Positions 7,582-15,900 of a DNA stretch of 34,630 nucleotides are shown in pieces. A program made the translations under genes and the position numbers. The stretch spans positions 1 through 34,630 of the forward strand of contig JAURWD010000107.1 in NCBI GenBank assembly GCA_030655145.1, in the 5' to 3' direction. The notes beneath the pieces are model-generated. The model worked only from the letters and a program-made list of their open reading frames with translations, had not been told where the DNA came from and made no database searches. Each line of letters starts with the position of its first letter. Position 1 is the first letter of the stretch. The stretch comes from Ferruginibacter sp. (GTDB lineage: Bacteria; Bacteroidota; Bacteroidia; Chitinophagales; Chitinophagaceae).

Positions 7582-9228
7582 ATGAGAACAGTATTTCTAA
7601 TTTTCCTGGTTTGCACGGTTTGTTTTTCCTGCCAAAAAGAGCTGCTTTGGGAAAATATTTCCGTAGGCACTTTATCCAAAGATGTCAATAATAACTGTAT
7701 GCCGGTTTCTGTTACCGGTCTTTACGTTGCGGATAGTGTTCTTGGCCCTGATAATACTCTCCTGGTTGACGTAAACGTAACCGGCATTGGCAACTACCAG
7801 ATTTATACCGACACGTTAAACGGTTATTATTTTTCAGGAACCGGCACTTTCGACACTACAGGAGTACATCAGGTAAAGCTTTCGGGCACAGGCAAGCCAC
7901 TCATGCCCGGTGCAAATGAAATGAATATACATTTCAACCGCAGTACTTGCACCATTATAATTCCGGTAATCCCGAATGCGCTACCCCCTGCAACATTTAC
8001 TTTGGCGGGTACACCTGGTAAATGTGTAAACACTAAAGTGTTAGGGACTTATGTTAAAACCAAACTCCTGGATACTGCTAACAAGGTCGAGATCACGGTG
8101 AATGTTTTAACGGCGGGGAGGTACAACATCAAAACGCAATTAGTTAACGGCTACAGCTTTTCCGCAGATGGTGTGTTCACAACCACGGGTCTACAGACCA
8201 TCTCGCTTACCGGCATTGGCTGGCCAGAGAATGCAGGTGTAGACAAATTCATACTAAACTCGGCTTCGTCAGCTTGCAATTTTGATGTAAAAGTAATGGG
8301 TGATGATGCTGTTTTTACGCTCCACACATCAGCTGGTCAATGCATGAATTATACTGTCACCGGTACATTTGTAAAAGACCTGCTACTTGATACAATGAGC
8401 CGTGCTGTAATCTCGGTGGATGTAACTACACCCGGAAGGTATACTCTGAACACCGTACTTGTCAACGGTTATTCCTTTAAGGCCGCGGGAGTATTTTCAT
8501 CTTCCGGCACACAGCAAGTAACACTAATTGCAGACGGCAAACCGTTAAAATCAGGTACGGATGAATTTACCGTTTCTGCAGGGACAACCACCTGTACTTT
8601 TAGCGTTGTCGTCTTGGCCGATATTGTTCGGACCTCCGGAACCGATTATTTACCCTTGGCCGACAGCAACTCCTGGGTATATGATGATCTGTTTTACAAA
8701 GGGAACGTAATAACCAGAGTTATAAATGGAGCCGAAGATAGAAATGGAAAGCTCTATTTTAATATGAACCAGTTTGACATGTTTGGCGTGAAAGATTCTT
8801 TTTTTGTTCGCCGGAATGGTGATGATTACATTGAATTTGCAAGGCGTGACAAGTATACTACATCGTTTTCTTATCTGGTTAATAACCCTGGAGAGCTGAT
8901 GTTTCTAAAAGAGCTGCTCCAGCAAGATCAAAACTGGGAATCACCCGAATTCAGAGACGTTTCCACCTTTAATCAATCAATCACCTTAAAGTATGGTTAT
9001 AAAGTAAAGCAGACCAATGCTGTTATTGCTGTTAACGGCCAGGCATTTGCAAACGTTGTTGTAATTGAACAAAGATCGCAGTTACATGCGGACAGTAATC
9101 CATGGGGTGCAACCAATGATGTTTATACTTATTATTATGCCCGGGGTATAGGCCTCATTTACTTAAAACGGATCAGTAATAATTTTTCTGCAATTGAAAT
9201 GGGCATTAAAAACTGGAAGGTGAAGTAA
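7582..9228 (+). CDS. Lipoprotein with three tandem beta-rich repeats
   Basis: A 548-residue protein from the ATG at 7582. The N-terminus has a signal peptide and lipobox (VCFSC, Cys17). Three homologous repeats of about 90-100 residues follow, beginning near residues 39, 147 and 251. Each starts with a Cys, continues with V.G.Y/F and a V.VDV..G.Y segment, then NGYSF..G.F...G.Q.V.L...G.P...G...F, and ends with a second Cys (TCTI, ACNF, TCTF), so each probably forms an Ig-like sandwich with one disulfide. Residues about 355-548 form a separate C-terminal domain (SNSWVYDD; YYYARGIGLIYL) like domains found in other Bacteroidota surface lipoproteins. Probably anchored in the outer membrane and exposed. 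No partner genes are adjacent; more than 500 bases without an intact gene lie on each side. Function unknown. Confidence 0.8.
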   Translation: MRTVFLIFLVCTVCFSCQKELLWENISVGTLSKDVNNNCMPVSVTGLYVADSVLGPDNTLLVDVNVTGIGNYQIYTDTLNGYYFSGTGTFDTTGVHQVKLSGTGKPLMPGANEMNIHFNRSTCTIIIPVIPNALPPATFTLAGTPGKCVNTKVLGTYVKTKLLDTANKVEITVNVLTAGRYNIKTQLVNGYSFSADGVFTTTGLQTISLTGIGWPENAGVDKFILNSASSACNFDVKVMGDDAVFTLHTSAGQCMNYTVTGTFVKDLLLDTMSRAVISVDVTTPGRYTLNTVLVNGYSFKAAGVFSSSGTQQVTLIADGKPLKSGTDEFTVSAGTTTCTFSVVVLADIVRTSGTDYLPLADSNSWVYDDLFYKGNVITRVINGAEDRNGKLYFNMNQFDMFGVKDSFFVRRNGDDYIEFARRDKYTTSFSYLVNNPGELMFLKELLQQDQNWESPEFRDVSTFNQSITLKYGYKVKQTNAVIAVNGQAFANVVVIEQRSQLHADSNPWGATNDVYTYYYARGIGLIYLKRISNNFSAIEMGIKNWKVK

Positions 9229-9748
9229 AAAACTTTTGAGTGACGCGGTTTGGAGCTATTGGGTTAAAATCTAAGTGAAGTGCCTGTGGCGAAGCAAGTT
9301 AGAAGCGGGCTATACTGCTTCAGTGAATGAGGTTATATTTATTTAAAAATGGAAACCTTTGTCACTTTCCCTTTTAAAAATTGTCTTTACATTTTATTTT
9401 ATGAACAGGTCGAATCGGTTAGATGCCTACTAAACTAAGTATGGTTTACTTACCAGGCTTACAGCTTTTAACTGATCCAGGTTTTCTGGTGACGTATACA
9501 AAATTATGGATAAGGTAAGGGTTCTTGAAATGCGGAATAAGAACATTTCACCTATCATCCACTTTCCAGACAATAAGTTTTTTGGGAACCCTGCCAGAGC
9601 AATGATTCCAGGCTTGACGTGTAGTTTAATGAACCTGGAGTTGTTGGTTGAATAGCATGGAGATTCAACTATGCTTTTTGGTGTCGACATGTTTGTTTAA
9701 CCATTATTGCCGACATGGGTTAATCCGTTTGAAAACACAAATACCAAA
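9229..9748. other. Gene-poor spacer
   Basis: Between the repeat lipoprotein and the STAS/HEPN remnants. The only item with any protein resemblance is a possible sugar-transferase fragment on the minus strand (9430-9690). The first 200 bases are AT-rich with short A and T runs; no RNA gene or T-tailed hairpin was recognised. Confidence 0.4.
9430..9690 (-). pseudogene. Possible remnant of a bacterial sugar transferase
   Basis: An 86-codon minus-strand frame contains YSTNNSRFIKLHVKPGI, which resembles the conserved RH.VKPGITG.AQ segment of polyprenyl-phosphate sugar transferases (WcaJ type), followed further on by LTLSIILYT where the family has a hydrophobic LDLKIILLT-like strand. The essential GITGWAQ and the upstream catalytic region are absent or altered. 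If related, it is a non-functional C-terminal fragment; the resemblance is short and may be chance. Confidence 0.28.
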
Positions 9749-10072
9749 ATGAGTGCACCAATTAAATCAGAGAATACCCCTGATTACCTTCTAATTGAAT
9801 CAGCCGGAATATTAACGAGTAAAGAACATTTGTTTAAGTACATACAAATGGTGACTGATGAGATTTTTAAAAATTGACAACAGGAGGGTACTCGTCAACG
9901 AACTTGCCATACAATTCCCTTGGAGCCTGTTTACTTATTTTGATCTGGTGAACCACTACATTAAGGACTTTCCCGATGATTTGCGCATTTTTTCAAAGTA
10001 GCTGTTGTTGTAGCGAGGGACTATAAGGAAACTGCGGACTTTTGGGAAACAGTTTGTGTGAATGTTCCTTAA
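9749..10072 (+). pseudogene. Broken STAS/SEC14-like gene (two frameshifts)
   Basis: Three consecutive frames join into one protein. The first, from ATG 9749, reads SENTPDYLLIESAGILTSKE and stops at 9877. The second reads NRRVLVNELAIQFP, then TYFDLVNHYIKDFPDDLR, and stops at 10001. The third reads KVAVVVARDYKETADFWETV to a stop at 10072. The order and motifs match small Bacteroidota STAS/SEC14 (SpoIIAA-like) proteins of about 130 residues, which go on for another 20-25 residues that are missing here. The breaks are explained by one extra A in the A5 run near 9870 and one missing T in the T6 run near 9990. Directly followed in the same frame by the HEPN remnant. Both base-call errors and true decay are possible, but the missing C-terminus favours decay. 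Confidence 0.6.
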
Positions 10073-10485
10073 CCACCTGCCGACTTCGGACCTAACCTCA
10101 TTAAAGTCGATGAATTTATTGCCGGCGCCGATTTGTTTGTAGTACGTAAGCAATTCAAAATGTCAGCCTTCATGTTGCACCAGGCTGCTGAACAGGCCCT
10201 TCAAACACTGGTCATTATAGCCATTGGCATGCGGGTGGTCACGCACAGCATTGACAGGCTCATCCGGTATCATTCAATGGCATCCTGTGATGTGCTGGAG
10301 ATTTTTCCGCACAAATCCGGGAACCACGAGCGCCTGTTTAGCTTATTGCAAAACCGTACATCGATACGCGTTACAACGACAACTACAATATATCTGCACA
10401 AGATCTTTATGAGTTGGCGCTACGGGTTAAAAACTTGCGGCAGTTACTCATCCTTGAGATAAAAAACCACGTGGCATTAAAATAA
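10073..10485 (+). pseudogene. Broken HEPN-domain gene, N-terminus missing
   Basis: The frame open after the stop at 10072 contains DEFIAGADLF, then FKMSAFMLHQAAEQALQTLV and THSIDRLIRYHSM, the characteristic start of the HEPN domain seen in Bacteroidota nucleotidyltransferase-HEPN proteins. At about 10350 the frame breaks. Adding one A to the CAAAACC run restores KPYIDTRYNDNYNISAQDLY and a coherent end at 10485, matching the usual YIDARY...I...DL.EL...V..L pattern. No nucleotidyltransferase (MNT) part or start codon is visible upstream. HEPN proteins act as RNases or partners in toxin-antitoxin and nucleotidyltransferase modules; this copy is almost certainly inactive unless the frameshift is an assembly error. 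Confidence 0.62.
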
Positions 10486-10977
10486 AAATCCGGCAAGTGT
10501 TTGAGGTTGAAGAATACTGTCGTAAGCTTGTTGCACCAATATTGATGCTGGTTCAGTAAGTTTTAAAGCAGTGTAGAAGCAACATCCGCCTCTTTTTTCA
10601 AACACGTCCGCCCATGTTACTCCGTACCTCCTCCCGGGTTACTCCGTACCTTCCTTATCAAAGAGCCCCCACATCTCCTAATAAAAGCTTGTCCTTCTCC
10701 CGATCACTCCCTGAAACTACCGTCATGCCTTAACAAAAAGGCCTAATCCGAACTACAGTGAACACAAACTCTCTTTAGGCGCAAATCTCCTGAACTGTAA
10801 CAGCAGTCATCGGAACAATTCATTAGGGATAGTTTTTTTACTGCGCCAACGAGTTGGGCTTTTTAGAGACATAGGGTACAGGTTTGAAAACTGCGCCTAA
10901 GGAGAAATACAAAATCATGAAAGCTTTACCAGCTGCGGGTTTTACACGAAAAAGCCCCCTAAAAAAAGCAGGCCTTG
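10486..10977. other. Non-coding spacer with small repeats
   Basis: No gene recognised. Contains a 14-base direct repeat, GTTACTCCGTACCT, at 10616-10629 and 10638-10651 (period 22), and an inverted pair, TCTCTTTAGGCGCA (10770-10783) and TGCGCCTAAGGAGA (10892-10905), matching at 13 of 14 positions around 108 bases. The ORF that runs from 10884 into the tRNA is a translation artefact. Confidence 0.5.
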
Positions 10978-11061
10978 TGCCCACGAAAGGAATCGAACCT
11001 TCACACCCTTGCGAATGGCAGATTTTGAGTCTGCTGCGTCTACCAATTCCGCCACATGGGC
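10978..11061 (-). tRNA. tRNA-Leu (anticodon CAA)
   Basis: On the minus strand the 84-base sequence begins GCCCATG and ends CGTGGGC plus discriminator A, giving a full 7-bp acceptor stem with one G-T pair. The D-loop holds GGAATTGGTAGACGC, the anticodon arm is GCAGA-CTCAAAA-TCTGC with anticodon CAA, a long variable arm follows as expected for leucine, and the T-loop is GGTTCGATTCC. CCA is not encoded. It lies just downstream of hscB. Confidence 0.95.
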
Positions 11062-11088
11062 ATTTAATTAACGGGTGGCAATATTACA

Positions 11089-11580
11089 TCAATCATCTAA
11101 CCTGTCCAAAATCCGGTGTAGATATTTTTTCTTAAAATAATACTCCTTCACTTTTAACAGATCCGCCTCTTTACTGGTAGTGTCGTCGTACGTCTCAACG
11201 ATCTCCCAGACCTCGGCGTATAGCTCTTTTTCCAGGTCTTCAATTTCTTTTCGGAATTCGTCCGGACTCACTTCCATAATTTTTTCATTCAATTCCAGCA
11301 TCTCCATTAAAAAATCCTGCGGAAGATTGTATTTCTCCTCCTCTTCTAGCAATCCTTTTAACTGGAGCACATATTTGATGGTTTGATCCGGTTGCTGCAA
11401 TATCCTCAGCGCTTTATTTACCAGCGATGATTGTTCCAATGCGTCGGCTTGTTCCTCTGCATCTGACTGGGTATGAAAATCCGGGTGAAACTGCTTTTGC
11501 AGGGAAAAATATTTTTGGGATAACCCGCTCTTATCAACCGTGAGGGTTACCGGCAAATCAAATAATTCAAAATAATTCAT
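11089..11580 (-). CDS. hscB: Co-chaperone HscB (iron-sulfur cluster assembly J-protein)
   Basis: A 163-residue protein from ATG 11580. The N-terminal J domain starts MNYFELFDLP, has QKYFSLQKQFHPDFH with the HPD motif at residues 32-34, and continues with LVNKALRILQQPDQTIKYVL. The C-terminal half is an acidic three-helix bundle (FLMEMLELNEKIME), the region that binds the scaffold protein IscU in HscB. It delivers IscU to the Hsp70 HscA and stimulates its ATPase. Length matches the family (about 170). The open frame extends to 11637 but the extra residues are unlike HscB. A perfect -7 box lies only five bases before the ATG, and the gene is followed by tRNA-Leu on the same strand. No other isc or suf gene is in the window. 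Confidence 0.92.
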   Translation of the reverse strand: MNYFELFDLPVTLTVDKSGLSQKYFSLQKQFHPDFHTQSDAEEQADALEQSSLVNKALRILQQPDQTIKYVLQLKGLLEEEEKYNLPQDFLMEMLELNEKIMEVSPDEFRKEIEDLEKELYAEVWEIVETYDDTTSKEADLLKVKEYYFKKKYLHRILDRLDD

Positions 11581-11584
11581 GGCG

Positions 11585-11592
11585 CAAAGATA
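11585..11592 (-). promoter_or_regulatory. -7 box TATCTTTG abutting the hscB start
   Basis: The minus strand carries a perfect Bacteroidota -7 element TATCTTTG whose end is five bases from the hscB ATG. No TTG is found at the expected 19-23 bases upstream. If used, transcription would begin at or next to the ATG, giving a leaderless message. Confidence 0.35.
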
Positions 11593-11691
11593 CCTCCTGG
11601 ACGATTCACGAGTGATCTCTGCCAGAACCCAATTCAATATTTTCCAGCATTCATGCCGGATGCGATAAATTGCAGAAAATATAATCGATTG

Positions 11692-12894
11692 ATGCTCAAG
11701 CTTGGATTAATAAGGGAAGGCAAAATACCATGCGACAGCCGGGTAGCGCTTACACCGGCGCAATGCAAATGGCTTCATAAAAATTTCGATGATATTAAAG
11801 TATCAGCGCAACATAGTGCGATCCGGTGCTATTCGGATAAAGAGTATGCAGCTGCCGGTGTTACAGTGCTGGAAGATATGAGCGACTGCGACGTATTGCT
11901 TGGCATCAAAGAAGTTCCTGTGGAGATGTTGATACCCGATAAGACCTACCTTTTCTTTTCTCACACAAAGAAATTGCAGCCTTATAACCAACATTTGCTG
12001 CGGACGATCGTTGAAAAAAGAAACACCCTCATCGACTACGAATGTCTTGAACATGAAGATGGAACGAGGATCATTGGTTTCGGTTTTTTTGCCGGCATCG
12101 TTGGTGCTCACAATGGCATGATGACCTATGGCAACCGCACCGGTGCCTTCAAACTCCAGCGCGTGAGCACTGTCAACAGTTTTCAAAAACTAATTCATAC
12201 TTATTTCGGGTTGAAATTACCCCTGATCAAAATTGCCGTAACGGGAAGTGGCCGGGTGGCGCATGGGGTGTTGGAGATCATGAACCTGCTGGGCATCCGC
12301 GAAGTGGAAGTTGATGAGTTCGCCGTCAGGGAATTTTCTTACCCCGTATATGTGCATCTTAAAAGTGCTGACCTATACGCTCATAAAATTACGGGGCAAT
12401 ATAACCGGGAGGACTTTCACGCCAACCCGGGCGATTATGATTGTACATTTAAAAACCTCCTTTCGTCTACCGATATTTTGATCAATGGCGTCTATTGGGA
12501 TAAGGAAGTGCCGCGCTTGTTCGAGTTAGACGATATGCGTGACCCGAAGTTTCGTATCGCGACGATCGCAGATATAACTGACGACAAAGGTGGATCAGTG
12601 CCCTGCAATATGGGAGATGCAACCATCGAAGACCCGGTTTACGGTATCGATAAAACATCTTTTCAGCGCACCCTACCCTATTTACCGAATTCGTTAGATG
12701 TGATGGCTGTCGGAAACCTTCCAAACGAATTGCCGCGGGATGCGAGTCGCTATTTCGGCGAGCAATTGATCAAGTTTGTGCTGGAAGATATCCGCACCGG
12801 CGGAAGCGAAACCATCCGCAATGCGACCATTGTTGACAAAGGAGTTGTGACTGAAACCTTTGCTTACATGAAAGGATACGCAGGGGTAGAATAA
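11692..12894 (+). CDS. Saccharopine dehydrogenase-like NAD-dependent oxidoreductase (LYS1/AlaDH type)
   Basis: A 400-residue protein from ATG 11692; the upstream in-frame ATG at 11653 adds 13 atypical residues. It follows the alanine dehydrogenase/PNT-LYS1 fold: N-terminal LGLIREGKIPCDSRVALTP, GIKEVP with Lys73, FFSHTKK with His91, FGFFAGIVGA, and a nucleotide-binding segment IAVTGSGRVAHGVLEI. Lys73 and His91 align with the acid-base pair of yeast LYS1 (Lys77/His96). The C-terminal LDVMAVGNLPNELPRDASRY strongly recalls LYS1 (LPSLLPREAS). The likely reaction is interconversion of saccharopine and lysine plus 2-oxoglutarate, but a related 2-amino acid dehydrogenase cannot be excluded. No lysine-pathway neighbour is present. 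It converges on the SNF2 gene with only 10 bases between stops. Confidence 0.78.
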   Translation: MLKLGLIREGKIPCDSRVALTPAQCKWLHKNFDDIKVSAQHSAIRCYSDKEYAAAGVTVLEDMSDCDVLLGIKEVPVEMLIPDKTYLFFSHTKKLQPYNQHLLRTIVEKRNTLIDYECLEHEDGTRIIGFGFFAGIVGAHNGMMTYGNRTGAFKLQRVSTVNSFQKLIHTYFGLKLPLIKIAVTGSGRVAHGVLEIMNLLGIREVEVDEFAVREFSYPVYVHLKSADLYAHKITGQYNREDFHANPGDYDCTFKNLLSSTDILINGVYWDKEVPRLFELDDMRDPKFRIATIADITDDKGGSVPCNMGDATIEDPVYGIDKTSFQRTLPYLPNSLDVMAVGNLPNELPRDASRYFGEQLIKFVLEDIRTGGSETIRNATIVDKGVVTETFAYMKGYAGVE

Positions 12895-12904
12895 ATGCCC
12901 GAGA

Positions 12905-15900
12905 TCATTTAGCGGCTTCATTATTTGTTACCAACGCAAGCAAATCTTCTTTTTTTAGTTGCTTCATTACTGACAGATCTGTTTTTATAAGATCATTGAT
13001 CCGCTCAGTTTTTGTGGCCTGCAACTTCATCATTTTTTCTTCAAGTGTGCCGGGACAAATAAGTCGGACAGCGACCACGTGTTTTTCCTGGCCAATTCGA
13101 TAGCAGCGATCGATCGCCTGGTTTTCTACAGCTGGATTCCACCAGGGATCAAGGATGTATACATAATCGGCTTCTGTTAAATTGAGTCCTGTTCCACCGG
13201 CTTTCAAGCTCACCAAAAATACCCGCACTTCTTCCTGCTCGCGAAAGGCGGTTACAACTTCTTTACGATTGGCGGTTTCGCCGGTTAAGTATTCATACGG
13301 AATATAGCGTTCCGCAAGTTCCTTTCGGACAAGTTTCAGCATGCCGACGAATTGTGAAAAAACGAGGATCTTATGTTGACGATATTTCGTTTCTATTTGT
13401 TCAATCAGCACAGCTATTTTAGAAGATGCATCGCCGAAAAATGCCTGGTCTTTTAATAAGGCAGGCGAATTACAAATGAGGCGTAACTTGGTTAGCCCCT
13501 GCAAAATATTCATGCCGTCGCGAGGCAGATCTTCCTCTGGCCGATCCAATAAATAGTTTCGAAATTCTTTTTCGTACGCATCATAAACTTTCCGCTGCTC
13601 GTCGCCCATCTCGCAATAAATGACCATTTCTGTTTTCTCCGGCAGTTCTGTTGCCACTTGCTTCTTTGTACGCCGGAGAATAAACGGGCTCACCATTTTC
13701 TGTAATTCCTTTGCCCTTTTGGAATCACTAAACTTATCTATCGGGAACGCATAAACGTCTCTAAAATATTTCAGGGACCCGAGCAGTCCGGGGCATGCAA
13801 AAGAAAGCTGGCCATACAGATCAAAACTGTTGTTTTCAACCGGTGTACCCGTAATCACAATTCGATTGAACGCACGTAAGGAGCAAACTGATTTATACCG
13901 TTGCGAAGCAGGATTCTTAATGGCCTGTGACTCGTCTAAGAACATATAATGAAAGATAAAGTTTTTTAAAAAGTAGAGGTTGGATTGAACCATGCCGTAG
14001 CTCGTTAGCACTACATCATAGGCGGGAAAGGTTGACGTGTTTTTTACTCGATCGTTGCCATAGATTGTAAGTACCTTCAAGCCTGGCGCAAACTTTAGCA
14101 GCTCTTCCTGCCAGTTAAAGATGAGCGAGGCGGGCACCACAACAAGATTTGTTTTCTGTCCCTTCCGCTCTTTCACACTCAGCATAAAGGCGATCACCTG
14201 GATGGTTTTACCCAAGCCCATATCATCTGCCAGGCATCCGCCAAAACCGTAGTCATCCAAAAAGTTTAACCAGTTTAATCCCTGGTGTTGGTAAGACCTG
14301 AGTTCAGCATTCAAACCTGCCGGCACGCTGGCGTTTCCAATAGATTCAAAGCTCGCCAGGCGTTGCCTAAACATTGAAAGCTGCTCCCTCACTTCCGCCG
14401 AAAGCATATTTTCCGCATACAATTTTTCGAGTTCCAACAACCTGTTTTTCGGGGTGCGGATAACGTCTTCCAGAATTTCTCCGGCTTCAAAATAAGCGCT
14501 CATTCGGTCCACCCATTCTGCTGGCAGGAGGCCGAAACTGCCATCTCCAAGCAACACGTACTGACTGCCATTTTTCAGCGCCTTGTGTAGTTGGCGCAAA
14601 CTGGCTTTCTGCTTCCCATACCTGACATCCAGGTCAGTATCAAACCAGTCTTGCCCGCTAGCGACTTGTACAGAAATTGCTGCTTTATGCGTATTCAATC
14701 GCTTCTGGTCGATCTCTTTAAAACCAAGCACCTTAATGCCGTGCCTGCGCCATTCTTCGAAGGCATCCAGGAACCATCCATTTTCAAGGAAGGCAATCTT
14801 AGTGAGGTAAAAATGTTCCTGGAACAACTGTTCCTCAAATTCGGAATGTTGTTTCAATAATAATGTTGTCAGCTCAAGTTCTGCTGCCTCATCACGGTCA
14901 ACTATAAACGCTTTTCCCACCTGGTCCCGTGCAAACAATTGCCGCTTGCTTAACACACTCACTTCTACTTCCCCATATCGCATTACCGGGCTGACGGTAA
15001 CATATTGGCCCGACTCAGAAATGTAAATGATCTTTTCCGGGGGCAAATCAAAACCGCTTTCTTCCAGTTGTTGCGAAGTGGCCACAACCAGCCACGCGTA
15101 GTTGACCTGGATAAAGTCTTCCAGTTTTGCAAGAATTGTTTTTCGAAACTCATCGAATTTCGACTGGTGCACGACAACTACATTGTTATGTTTCTTGAAG
15201 TAGGTAAGCACCTGCAATAATTCAAATTGAGCAGGCAGGTGCAGGGTTCCATTCAATAAGATGAAGTAACCATACCTGAGGTGAAGTTGAGTCAGGGGGA
15301 ATTTGCTATCACCAATTTGCAATTCACCACTGATCTCATAATAAGGCTCGCGGAGGTACACCCGAAGTTGAAGTCCTGTTGAAAATACATTCAAATGTAC
15401 CGGGATTAAACTCGCGGAAGTAAGCTTATCTGATATAAAAGTGTCGTGGTAATATGCCGGCAAGGCCAGGGGATTTTTCACGATCGCCTTCAATGCGAGC
15501 AAAGCGGCAGGCGTTACAGTTTTGTCGTGGTTGGCAGCAATTGCTGTTAGAGCAGTATAAAATTTGACGGTCGCTGCATCGTTGGTCTGCCATGCCTGTT
15601 CCAATGGATCAAAGGCATCATGAAGTTTTTTTACTTTTCCTGAGCTGGTTAGATCTGCAGGGCAAATTGCCACCTGCAGATGATGATAATACTTGTGCGC
15701 ATTAAAGACCAGCACGGTCGAGGCCTGTGTTTCCGTTTCACCAGGTTTTCTTGCGGGGAAGAGTTCGCTCGCCAGGCCAGCCAGCGAGGCCGTGGTTACC
15801 TGCTGCAAATTTTTTGACCGGGGTGCAATGACCACAGTTCGGTTTGACCACGAAATCTCAAACAGCTCATCAAGGTTTTTTTCTTCCTGCAGCCCATAAT

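Noticed and set aside
10884-11135. 83-codon plus-strand ORF over the tRNA region, reading GIEPSHPCEWQILSLLRLP
   Set aside because: It is the translated complement of tRNA-Leu, a well-known false protein.
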